In this document: in pieces, positions 31,366-38,849 of the stretch
How positions within the stretch are numbered: position 1 is the first letter of the stretch
Layout of the letters: each line of letters begins with the position of its first letter
Assembly (NCBI GenBank): GCA_900078775.1
Contig: LT549889.1
Coordinates: 1,612,001-1,676,000 of the forward strand
DNA: 64,000 bases
Reading direction: 5' to 3'
Origin: Mycolicibacterium aurum
Lineage (GTDB): Bacteria > Actinomycetota > Actinomycetes > Mycobacteriales > Mycobacteriaceae
Notes under the pieces: generated by a model
What the model was told of the DNA's origin: nothing
Database searches by the model: none
The model's input: only the letters and a program-made list of their open reading frames with translations
Position numbers and translations under genes: made by a program

Positions 31366-32849
31366 GTCCGGGCCTTTCGGGCGATGCGATGGGAGATGGG
31401 GGTGAGGACGTCGCCGAGCTCGCGCCACTGGGCGTAGGACTCGGCGTAGCGCTCGACGTTTCCGGGGTTGGGCAGGACGGCTTCACCGATGGTCTGGAAA
31501 CTCTCGGTGCTGTCCCAGCCGTCGAGCAGTCCGGTGCCGACCGCGGCGATCACCGCGGCACCCAGCGAGGCGCCGGGGTGCCCGACGATCGGCGACAGGG
31601 GGGTGCCGAGCACGTCGGCGAGGATCTGCTTCCACAGCACCGAACGGCTGCCACCGTTGGTGACCAGCGCCCGGCGCAGCGGCACGCCCATGGAGGCGAA
31701 CACCTCGGTGTGGTGTTTGAAACCGTAGGCGATGGCCTCCAGTACCGAGCGGTACATGTCGGCCCGGTTGTGCGCCAGATCGAGGCCGACGAACGCACCC
31801 CGCAGGTCGGGGTCGTGCAGCGGACTCTTCTCGCCGAGAAAGTAGGGCAGGCACAGAATTTCGGCGGGCCGGCGGGTCTGCGCCTCATCGTCGAGCGCGA
31901 CCAGATCGTGACCCCCGGACAGGGTCTGGAACCACCGGATCAGGCTCCCGCTGGTGGCCATGCAGCCGTTGGGCAGCCAGCGGCCCGGCACCGGGTGCGC
32001 GTCGAGGTAGAGCCGGGCGTCGATCACCGGGGTGTCGGCGGCGGCCAGGATGTCCCCGGCCCCACCGAGTTTCACCAGCCAGTCGCCCTCGGCGTTGATC
32101 CCGGCCGCGTAGGCCGACAGTACGTGGTCGGCACCACCCACGATCAGTGGCAGGCCGGCGGGCAGGCCGGTGGCGGCAGCCGCGGCGGCACTCAACTCAC
32201 CGGCCCGGGTGCCCGGCGCCAGCACCGGGGGCACCAGCGCGGGGTCCAGTCCGGCCGCGGTGTACATCGGCTCGAAGCGCTGCCCGTCCACGGTGCCCAG
32301 CCCGGACTCCAGCGCCCAGTTCAGTTCCACGTGGGCGGGTGCGCCGAGTGCCATCAGCACCCAGTCATAGGAGCCGACCAATGCGGCGGTGGCACGCCAG
32401 TTCTCGGGTTCGTGGCGTTGCAGCCACAGTGCCGTGGGGCCGACCGACTGCTGGGTGACCGCGGAACCGGTGGCACGCAGCACCGTGTCGGCGTCGAGGG
32501 ACTCCTTGAGCTCGATGATCTCCGCCGTCGCGCGGGCATCGTTCTGCAGCATGGCGCGCCGGACCGGGATGCCGTTGGCGTCGACCGGGACGACGGCCGG
32601 GACCATACCGGTGGTCGACAGCGCCCCGATCCGGTCGGGGGAGACCCCGGATTCGGCGAGCACGGCGCGGATACCGGCGTGCACATTGTCCAGCCACTGG
32701 GCGGGATCGGCCTCGGCCCGGCCCGGCGCGTCGGAGTACAGGCGCGCCTCGCCGGTGGCCTGGGCGACGATACGTGCGCGGCCGATGTCGACGAGCACGG
32801 TCTTGGTCCCCGTGGTGCCGATGTCGATGCCGATGGTGAACTCCGGCAT
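31362..32849 (-). CDS. FGGY-family carbohydrate kinase (xylulokinase-like)
   Basis: 495 residues from ATG 32849 (MPEFTIGIDIGTTGTKTVLV), the phosphate-1 motif of the FGGY family. Further motifs are IGALSTTGMVPAVVPVDANG, VGGADHVLSAYAAG, the adenosine motif ALVTNGGSRSVLWKQILADV and GASLGAAVIAAVGTG. Xylulokinase is the best guess; ribulokinase or another ketose kinase is possible. First gene of the leftward operon. Its product would enter the pentose-phosphate pathway, whose genes lie about 10 kb away. Upstream are palindromes likely to bind the DeoR regulator. Confidence 0.9.
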   Translation of the reverse strand: MPEFTIGIDIGTTGTKTVLVDIGRARIVAQATGEARLYSDAPGRAEADPAQWLDNVHAGIRAVLAESGVSPDRIGALSTTGMVPAVVPVDANGIPVRRAMLQNDARATAEIIELKESLDADTVLRATGSAVTQQSVGPTALWLQRHEPENWRATAALVGSYDWVLMALGAPAHVELNWALESGLGTVDGQRFEPMYTAAGLDPALVPPVLAPGTRAGELSAAAAAATGLPAGLPLIVGGADHVLSAYAAGINAEGDWLVKLGGAGDILAAADTPVIDARLYLDAHPVPGRWLPNGCMATSGSLIRWFQTLSGGHDLVALDDEAQTRRPAEILCLPYFLGEKSPLHDPDLRGAFVGLDLAHNRADMYRSVLEAIAYGFKHHTEVFASMGVPLRRALVTNGGSRSVLWKQILADVLGTPLSPIVGHPGASLGAAVIAAVGTGLLDGWDSTESFQTIGEAVLPNPGNVERYAESYAQWRELGDVLTPISHRIARKART

Positions 32850-32928
32850 ACCGTCCCTTCTGTGCGTTTCGGCGGCGAGCGGAGGTGCGCTCGCCAAGTC
32901 CGACTAGATTAACCGACGATGTTAGATT

Positions 32929-32972
32929 CTCACATCTTATGTGGGATAGTCACGGTATCTCACGAAAATGTG
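32929..32972. promoter_or_regulatory. Candidate DeoR operators in the divergent kinase-btpA promoter region
   Basis: CACAT-CTT-ATGTG at 32931-32943 is a perfect palindrome; CAC-GAAA-ATGTG at 32961-32972 is a related imperfect copy. The flanking 9-mer CTCACATCT (32929-32937) occurs inverted upstream of the DeoR gene at 35393-35401. The sites lie in the 191-base AT-richer gap between the kinase (leftward) and the BtpA gene (rightward). One regulator could therefore control both transcripts. Confidence 0.55.
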
Positions 32973-33040
32973 TACGATGGCTGTGATTTAGTAACAGTCG
33001 TTGATCGAGTGATTCGAAGAACGAGAGCGGAGAGGCGCCC

Positions 33041-33856
33041 ATGACCAACTGGCTTGACGAAGTATTTGCGGTACAGAAGCCCGTGATCGCGATGCTGCAT
33101 CTGTCGGCGCTGCCGGGTGATCCCGGGTTCGACTCCACCGCCGGGATCCGCGCGGTCGTGGATCGGGCCCGCGGCGAACTCGCCGCCCTGCAGGAGGGCG
33201 GCGTGGACGGGGTGATGATCTCCAACGAGTTCAGCCTGCCGTACCTGACCAAGACCGAACCGATCACCGCGATCACCATGGCCCGGATCATCGGTGAACT
33301 GCTGCCCGACTTCTCCGTGCCCTACGGCGTGAACGTGCTGTGGGACGGCCGCGCCTCGATCGATCTCGCGGTCGCCACCGGCGCGCGGTGGGTCCGGGAG
33401 ATCTTCACCGGTGTGTACGCCAGCGATTTCGGCCTGTGGAACACCAACGTCGGCGAGGTCGCCCGGCACCGGCACCGGATCGGCGGCGGTGCCGTCAAGC
33501 TGCTGTTCAACATCGTCCCGGAGTCCGCGGTCTACCTGGCCGAGCGTGATCTCGCCTCGATCGCGGCGACCACGGTGTTCGCCACCAAGCCCGACGGCAT
33601 CTGCGTGTCGGGGCTGACCGCCGGTGCGCCCACCGACGCCCAGGCGCTGCGGGTGGTCAAGGACCACGCCGGCTCGGTGCCGGTGTTCGTCAACACCGGT
33701 GTGCGGGCACACAATGCGGCCGAGCAGTTGGCGGTCGCCGACGGCGCCATCGTCGGCACCTACTTCAAGGAGGACGGCGTGTTCGAGAACCGCGCGGTGG
33801 CCTCGCGGGCGGCTGAACTCATGGACGCCGTCAAGGAATTCCGCAAGACACTGTGA
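33041..33856 (+). CDS. BtpA/SgcQ-family TIM-barrel protein
   Basis: 271 residues, matching the BtpA/SgcQ family length. Diagnostic stretches: KPVIAMLHLSALPGDPGFDS at the start, GVDGVMISNEFSLPYLTK, VPYGVNVLWDGRAS, GARWVREIFTGVYASDFGLW and VNTGVRAHNAAEQLAVADG followed by GTYFKEDGVFEN. Family members were named for photosystem I assembly in cyanobacteria. In heterotrophs they sit in sugar operons such as E. coli sgc and probably act on sugar phosphates. GGAGAGG lies 9 bases before the ATG. Its stop overlaps the next gene by 4 bases. Confidence 0.9.
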   Translation: MTNWLDEVFAVQKPVIAMLHLSALPGDPGFDSTAGIRAVVDRARGELAALQEGGVDGVMISNEFSLPYLTKTEPITAITMARIIGELLPDFSVPYGVNVLWDGRASIDLAVATGARWVREIFTGVYASDFGLWNTNVGEVARHRHRIGGGAVKLLFNIVPESAVYLAERDLASIAATTVFATKPDGICVSGLTAGAPTDAQALRVVKDHAGSVPVFVNTGVRAHNAAEQLAVADGAIVGTYFKEDGVFENRAVASRAAELMDAVKEFRKTL

Positions 33857-34590
33857 ACGAATCACTGCGTCAGCTGGCGGTCGAGGCGGCCCGGGCCGGC
33901 GCGGCGGTCTGTCTGCGGCACTGGGGTGAACAGGTCCAGGTGGCCACCAAGAGCGCGGCCGGCGATGTGGTGACCGCGGTGGACCGGGCCGCCGAGGACA
34001 CCGTGCGCGCGGTGCTGTTGGCGGCCAGGCCCGACGACGGTGTGCTCGGCGAGGAACTGGCCGAGCACATCGGTAGCGGGGCGGTGCAGTGGGTGGTCGA
34101 CCCGCTGGACGGCACCACCAACTACACCCGGCGGCTCCCACACTTCGCCACCTCGGTGGCGGCGCGGTCGGTGGCCGACGGCAGCTGGCTGGCCGGCGCG
34201 GTGTGTGCGCCGGCCCTCGGGCAGACCTGGAGTGCGGCCGAAGGGCTTGGCGCCCAAGTTGATTCGGGGACAGGCGGCCAGGTCCTGCCGCTGGCGATGG
34301 TGGAGTCCTCGGCCCGGCTGGTAGGTACCGGCCTGTCCTACGATGCCGCGCACCGGCGCGGGCAACTGGATCGACTGCCCGCCCTGCTGGCCGGCTACAC
34401 CGACATGCGGCGCTTCGGCGCGGCGGCGGTGGATCTGTGCCTGGTGGCACAGGGCAGTCTCGACGCCTTCACCGAGGACGATCTGGCCGTCCACGATTGG
34501 GCCGCCGGGGCGCTCATCGCGGAAGAGGCGGGCGCGCTCGTCATCCGTCCGGGCGAGCACGGCGGCGCGATGTCAGCGCGCCGACGCTGA
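33853..34590 (+). CDS. Inositol-monophosphatase-family phosphatase
   Basis: 245 residues from GTG 33853, overlapping the BtpA stop (GTGA). It carries the family metal-site motifs: DVVTAVDRAAED, GEEL in DDGVLGEELAEH, VDPLDGTTNYTRRLPHFA and VHDWAAGALIAEEAGA. It should remove phosphate from inositol-1-phosphate, a sugar phosphate or a similar molecule. The C-terminus is about 20 to 30 residues shorter than usual and runs 18 bases into the convergent DeoR gene. The coupling to BtpA suggests a shared sugar-phosphate substrate. Confidence 0.9.
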   Translation: MNESLRQLAVEAARAGAAVCLRHWGEQVQVATKSAAGDVVTAVDRAAEDTVRAVLLAARPDDGVLGEELAEHIGSGAVQWVVDPLDGTTNYTRRLPHFATSVAARSVADGSWLAGAVCAPALGQTWSAAEGLGAQVDSGTGGQVLPLAMVESSARLVGTGLSYDAAHRRGQLDRLPALLAGYTDMRRFGAAAVDLCLVAQGSLDAFTEDDLAVHDWAAGALIAEEAGALVIRPGEHGGAMSARRR

Positions 34591-35376
34591 CCGGTCGGCG
34601 TTCACACACACCACCGAGACCCCGGCCGCGCGCAGCGACTCGACCGTCGGGTGGGAGCTCGGACCGTCGGTGACCAGAATCGAGATCGCCGATACCGGAG
34701 CGACATTGATCAACTGCACGCGTCCGAGCTTGGTGGCGTCGGCGGCCACGATCACCCGGTCGGCGGACCGCATGGCCGCCTGTTTCACATTGCCTTCCTC
34801 ACGGTGGTACTCCGAGGCACCGCGTTTCCCGTCGATGCCGGCGATACCCATCACATAGGTGTCGCAGTTGTAGCGAAGGTAGAAGTCCTCGGCCTCGGCG
34901 CCGATCAGGCTGAGTTCACCGGGCCGGATCTTCCCGCCGGTCAGCAGGATGGTGGTGTCGGGCTCGTCCGCCAATTCGACGGCCACCAGCACGCTCGGGG
35001 TGATCACGGTCAGGCCCAGATTACGGCCCTTGATGGCCCGCGCCACCGCGAGCACCGTGCTCCCGCTGTCCAAAATCACGGTCTCCCGCGGCGTGAGCAG
35101 ATCGGCGACCCCGCGGGCGATGTGCAGCTTCTCGTCCGCGGCGTCGGCGGCCCGTGCCGCGAAGGAGGGTTCGGTGGACTTACCTCCGAAGGCGATGGCA
35201 CCGCCGAGGACCCGGCGGGCGATACCCTGTTCCTCCAGCCGCTCGATATCCCGGCGGATGGTCATCTCGGAAACGCCGAACTCGTCGGCCAGATTGGCGA
35301 AGTCCACTTCGCGATCGGTGTGGATGCGTGCGGCGATCGCCGTCCGACGGGTACTGGCGTTCATGCCGGGAGCCAT
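34573..35376 (-). CDS. DeoR/GlpR-family transcriptional regulator
   Basis: 267 residues. N-terminal winged HTH (FANLADEFGVSEMTIRRDIE, about 26-45) and C-terminal DeoR sensor domain binding sugar phosphates: VILDSGSTVLAVARA, LTGGKIRPGELSLIGAEAED, YHREEGNVKQAAMRSADR and VAADATKLGR. It is the likely repressor of the adjacent sugar island, released by a phosphorylated sugar. The first Met (35376) and a second at 35364 are both possible starts. A palindrome sits just upstream of its start, consistent with autoregulation. Confidence 0.93.
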   Translation of the reverse strand: MAPGMNASTRRTAIAARIHTDREVDFANLADEFGVSEMTIRRDIERLEEQGIARRVLGGAIAFGGKSTEPSFAARAADAADEKLHIARGVADLLTPRETVILDSGSTVLAVARAIKGRNLGLTVITPSVLVAVELADEPDTTILLTGGKIRPGELSLIGAEAEDFYLRYNCDTYVMGIAGIDGKRGASEYHREEGNVKQAAMRSADRVIVAADATKLGRVQLINVAPVSAISILVTDGPSSHPTVESLRAAGVSVVCVNADRSASAR

Positions 35377-35392
35377 CCGGCCAGCCTAAACG

Positions 35393-35410
35393 AGATGTGA
35401 GTGATTCACA
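35393..35410. promoter_or_regulatory. Candidate autoregulatory operator upstream of the DeoR gene
   Basis: TGTGA-GTGAT-TCACA at 35396-35410 is a perfect inverted repeat 20 bases upstream of the DeoR start. It overlaps AGATGTGAG (35393-35401), the inverse of the 9-mer at 32929-32937 in the divergent promoter of the island. Confidence 0.5.
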
Positions 35411-35441
35411 CTGGTCACAGCGTGCTGTCGCGGGATTGTGA

Positions 35442-36380
35442 TCAGTGCACACGTTCCCGCATCGATGCCCACAGCGCGGCGGTGGCCGCGGTGCAGGCGC
35501 CGGCCCCGGCCACGTGCAGGGCCACCAGGGCCTCGGGGACGCCGGTGAAGAACTGCACCGCGCCGAGCACACCCTGGGCGGCCACCAGCACCACGAGCAC
35601 ACCGAGGCGGGTCAGCACCGGACGCGGTGCGGCCACGGCCAGCAGCGCGAAGCCGAGCGCCACCAGCAGCGACAGATAGCCGATCAGCAGCGACGAGTGC
35701 ATGTGCACCAGCGTGGTGATCTCGAGCTCGAGGCGGGGGACCGGCCGGTCCAGGCTCTTGTCACCGGCGTGCGGGCCGGCGCCGGTGACCATGGTCCCGG
35801 TGACCAGCACCGCCGACAGCGCCACGCCGCTCAGGATGGTCAGCTGGCGCAGCGGTTTCGGCACCACCGGGGTGGGGACGCCATCGTCGGGTTCGCCGAT
35901 CTTGACGTACAGCAGCACCGCCAGCCACACCATGGCCATCGACACCAGCAGGTGGATGGCGACGGTCCACCAGAGCAGGCCGGTCAGCACGGTGATGCCG
36001 CCGATGACGGCCTGGACCACCGTGGAGGCCGGCATCAGCCAGGCGTACCCGAGTACTTCCCGTCGGCGCCGGGCCCGGGTGACGGCGATGACGGCGGCCG
36101 CCGCGGTCAGCACGACCAGGAAGGTCAGCATCCGGTTGCCGAACTCGACGGCCTGATGGATGCCGGCGACCTCGGGATGCGGCACCGGGGTGAAGCTGCC
36201 CGGGAAGCACTGCGGCCAGGTGGGGCAGCCCAGTCCGGAGGCGGTGACGCGGACGATGGCGCCGGTCACGGCGATGCCGCCCTGGGTGAGGATCACGAAG
36301 GCGGCGATGATGCGCTGGGTGCGCAGGCTGGGCACGGGCAACGTGTCGACCAGTCGCAGGAAAAGTCGTCCGACAGCCAC
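35442..36380 (-). CDS. ctaA: Haem A synthase (COX15/CtaA)
   Basis: 312 residues, polytopic with about eight helices. It oxidises the haem O methyl group to make haem A for the aa3-type oxidase, following CtaB. Characteristic segments: VTASGLGCPTWPQCFPGSF (the paired Cys loop), EFGNRMLTFLVVL with a haem-ligand His nearby (VAGIHQAVEFGNR), HLLVSMAMVWLAVLL, and VHMHSSLLIGYLSLL. Transcribed leftward. The gene next to it here is the sugar island, which I do not recall at this site in M. tuberculosis. Confidence 0.95.
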   Translation of the reverse strand: MAVGRLFLRLVDTLPVPSLRTQRIIAAFVILTQGGIAVTGAIVRVTASGLGCPTWPQCFPGSFTPVPHPEVAGIHQAVEFGNRMLTFLVVLTAAAAVIAVTRARRRREVLGYAWLMPASTVVQAVIGGITVLTGLLWWTVAIHLLVSMAMVWLAVLLYVKIGEPDDGVPTPVVPKPLRQLTILSGVALSAVLVTGTMVTGAGPHAGDKSLDRPVPRLELEITTLVHMHSSLLIGYLSLLVALGFALLAVAAPRPVLTRLGVLVVLVAAQGVLGAVQFFTGVPEALVALHVAGAGACTAATAALWASMRERVH

Positions 36381-36428
36381 GGCCCCGATCGTAGAGCAGT
36401 GCGAACTACGTTCCGTAGTAGGGCCGCC

Positions 36429-37109
36429 TCAGCACCAGATCGCCAGCCGCTGACCCCGCGCGTTGACCTGCGGCGGATCCGGTAGGCAGAACGCCGCGCC
36501 GGTGGCGATGCGGTGTGCGCTCCAGGCCGCGGCCCCGGCGTCGAGCACATCGTCGGCGGCGACCGCGGCCACCGCGGCGCCCAGATCCTCGGGCAGCTCG
36601 ATGCCGTGTTCGGCCAGGACACGCAGCCGGGCACGCTGCCCGCGCCAGCTCTTCTTCCTGCCGTCGGAGCCGAGCAGACCCATCTCGCGGAAGGACAGTT
36701 CCGGATGCACCTCGCACATCAGGCCCGGCGACTCGACGTGCACCCGCTCGGCCTCCAGGAACTTCGCCCGCAGATTCCAGGTCTGGATGCTGATGCCCGC
36801 GCCGGTCAGGTCCCGGGCCACGGCGGTGGCCGAGGCGTGGTCGGCGGCGTCGAAAACCGGGCGCGGCGGCATCACGAACAGGCTCGAGGACCGGGCGCCG
36901 AGGCGGCGCCTGGCCGCCCGGTCGCTCGCGCGCACCTCGTAGTCCAGCAGGCCCAGTGGGATGTCCACCCCCGCGACGACGGCGTCGGGCACCGCGTCGA
37001 GCAGGTCGCGCAATCCGGCGTGTGCATGCGCCGCGGCGAACCGACCGTCCCGCAGTTCGACGCCGACCCAGCCGAGCTTGCAGCCGTCGACGCCGAGCAC
37101 GGTGCTCAT
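36429..37109 (-). CDS. DUF429 domain protein
   Basis: 226 residues from ATG 37109 (MSTVLGVDGCKLGWVGVEL). The DUF429 fold is RNase H-like, as in RuvC-type nucleases. GVDGCKLGWVG, AGVDIPLGLLD and CEVHPELSF carry the conserved acidic residues. Biological role unknown. Thirteen bases downstream of the ABC permease gene, so probably in that operon. The open frame upstream to 37169 overlaps the permease. Confidence 0.88.
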   Translation of the reverse strand: MSTVLGVDGCKLGWVGVELRDGRFAAAHAHAGLRDLLDAVPDAVVAGVDIPLGLLDYEVRASDRAARRRLGARSSSLFVMPPRPVFDAADHASATAVARDLTGAGISIQTWNLRAKFLEAERVHVESPGLMCEVHPELSFREMGLLGSDGRKKSWRGQRARLRVLAEHGIELPEDLGAAVAAVAADDVLDAGAAAWSAHRIATGAAFCLPDPPQVNARGQRLAIWC

Positions 37110-37122
37110 CGCGACGGCGCGC

Positions 37123-37896
37123 TCAGGTGAACCGGAACCAGCGCAGCGCGGCCAGCGCCGACAGCACACCCCAGACCGCCAGCACCGCGAGGCCGAACCA
37201 GTCCACCGACAGCGTCATGGCCTGGGTCAGCGATTCGGTCAGCGCGCCCGACGGGGTCAGCCGCGCCACCCAACGCAGCGCGGCGGGCACCGGCCCGCCC
37301 TCCAGCGTCAGCGCACCGAGGGCGGCGAAGACGAACCACAGCAGGTTGGCCAGCGCCAGCACGATCTCCGAGCGCAGCGTGCCGCCGAGCAGCAGGCCCA
37401 GGGCGGCGAATGTGGCGGTACCGATCGCGATCACCACCGCACCCAACAGCAGGCCGAGCAGAGCGGGGCGCCAGCCCAGCGCAAAACCGATGGCGCCCAA
37501 CAGGATCGCCTGCAGGAACACCACGGTGACCACGGCCAGCGCCTTGCCGGCGATGATGCCCCACACCGGAAGTGCGGTGGCGCCCAACCGTTTCAATGCC
37601 CCGTAGCGCCGGTCGAAGGCCACCGCTATGGCCTGGCCGGTGAAGGCGGTCGAGATGACCGCCAGCGCCATGATCGCCGGGACGAAGGTGCCGACCCGGT
37701 CCTCCCCGAAGTCGCCGAGGGGCAGCAGGGTCAGCCCGACCAGCAGCGTGATCGGGATGAACATGGTGAGCAGCAACTGCTCGCCGTTGCGCAGCAGCAG
37801 CCGCAGCTCCAGTCCGTACTGGGCGGTGAGCATCTGGCGGACCCCGGCGGGGCGCGGGTCGGGGGAGAAGGTGCCCGCGGCGAAACGATTGGTCAC
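37123..37896 (-). CDS. ABC-2 type exporter permease
   Basis: 257 residues from GTG 37896 (VTNRFAAGTFSPDPRP), overlapping the ATPase stop by 4 bases. Six membrane spans, beginning LLLTMFIPITLLVGLTLLPL, with the ABC-2 permease segment SGALTESLTQAMTLSVDWF near the end. With the upstream ATPase it forms a DrrAB-like exporter. In M. tuberculosis the equivalent pair (Rv1457c-Rv1458c) is annotated as an antibiotic-transport ABC system; substrate unproven. Confidence 0.92.
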   Translation of the reverse strand: MTNRFAAGTFSPDPRPAGVRQMLTAQYGLELRLLLRNGEQLLLTMFIPITLLVGLTLLPLGDFGEDRVGTFVPAIMALAVISTAFTGQAIAVAFDRRYGALKRLGATALPVWGIIAGKALAVVTVVFLQAILLGAIGFALGWRPALLGLLLGAVVIAIGTATFAALGLLLGGTLRSEIVLALANLLWFVFAALGALTLEGGPVPAALRWVARLTPSGALTESLTQAMTLSVDWFGLAVLAVWGVLSALAALRWFRFT

Positions 37897-38849
37897 GAAC
37901 GAAGCTCCCGGCCGGTGAGATCGAGGAACACGTCCTCGAGGCTGCGTTGCTCGACGCGCATGTCGGTGGCCAGCACGTTCACCCGGGCGCACCAGGCGGT
38001 CACGGTGGCCAGCACCTGCGGATCGATCTGCCCCTCGACCAGGTACTCGCCCGGGGCGGCCTCGCCGGCCCGGTAGTTCTCCGGCAGCGCCGAGATCAGC
38101 AGGGACAGGTCCAGTTTCGGCGGGGCGGTGAAGCGCAGCTGATTCTCCGCGCCGCTGCGCATCAGCTCGGCCGGGGTGCCCGCGGCCACGGTCGTGCCGT
38201 GGTCGATGATCATCAACCGGTCGGCCAGCTCCTCGGCCTCGGACAGCTGATGGGTGGTCAGCACCACCGTCACCCCGTCCCGGCGCAGCGCGTCGATGAG
38301 TTCCCACACCACGATCCGGGCGTGCGCGTCCATACCGGCCGTCGGCTCGTCGAGGAAAACCAGCTCGGGGCGGCCGACGACGGCGCAGGCCAGCGCGAGG
38401 CGCTGCTGCTGACCGCCGGAGAGCCGGCGGTAGGTGGTCTTGGCGGCGTCGGCCAGCCCCAGGATGTCCAGCAACCACTGCGGGTCCAGCGGATCGGCCG
38501 CGTAGGCGGCCACCAGGTTGAGCATCTCGCCGGCACGGGCCGCCGGGTAACCGCCGCCGCCCTGCAGCATCACCCCGATCCGCTCGCGCAGCCGGGCGTA
38601 GTCGGTGGTCGGGTCCAGGCCGAGGATCTCGATGCTGCCCGAGTCGGGGCGCAGGAAGCCCTCGCACATCTCGATGGTGGTGGTCTTACCGGCGCCGTTG
38701 GGGCCGAGCAGCGCGAACACCTCGGCGCGGTGCACGTCGAGATCGAGGTTGTCCACCGCCGCGGGCGCCGAAGCGGGCCCGTATCTCTTGGTCACGCCGC
38801 GCAGGCGTACGACGGCTTCCCCCGAGGAAGCTCCAGAACCGGTGGTCAC
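37893..38849 (-). CDS. ABC exporter ATP-binding protein (DrrA-like)
   Basis: 318 residues. Walker A LGPNGAGKTTT, signature RLSGGQQQRLALA, Walker B LVFLDEPTAGMD, and the switch region VVLTTHQLSEAEELADR. The C-terminal 90 residues form the extra domain seen in DrrA/CcmA-type exporters. Partner of the following permease. Its start overlaps the mptB stop by 4 bases, so mptB, the exporter pair and the DUF429 gene are probably one transcript. Confidence 0.93.
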   Translation of the reverse strand: MTTGSGASSGEAVVRLRGVTKRYGPASAPAAVDNLDLDVHRAEVFALLGPNGAGKTTTIEMCEGFLRPDSGSIEILGLDPTTDYARLRERIGVMLQGGGGYPAARAGEMLNLVAAYAADPLDPQWLLDILGLADAAKTTYRRLSGGQQQRLALACAVVGRPELVFLDEPTAGMDAHARIVVWELIDALRRDGVTVVLTTHQLSEAEELADRLMIIDHGTTVAAGTPAELMRSGAENQLRFTAPPKLDLSLLISALPENYRAGEAAPGEYLVEGQIDPQVLATVTAWCARVNVLATDMRVEQRSLEDVFLDLTGRELRS

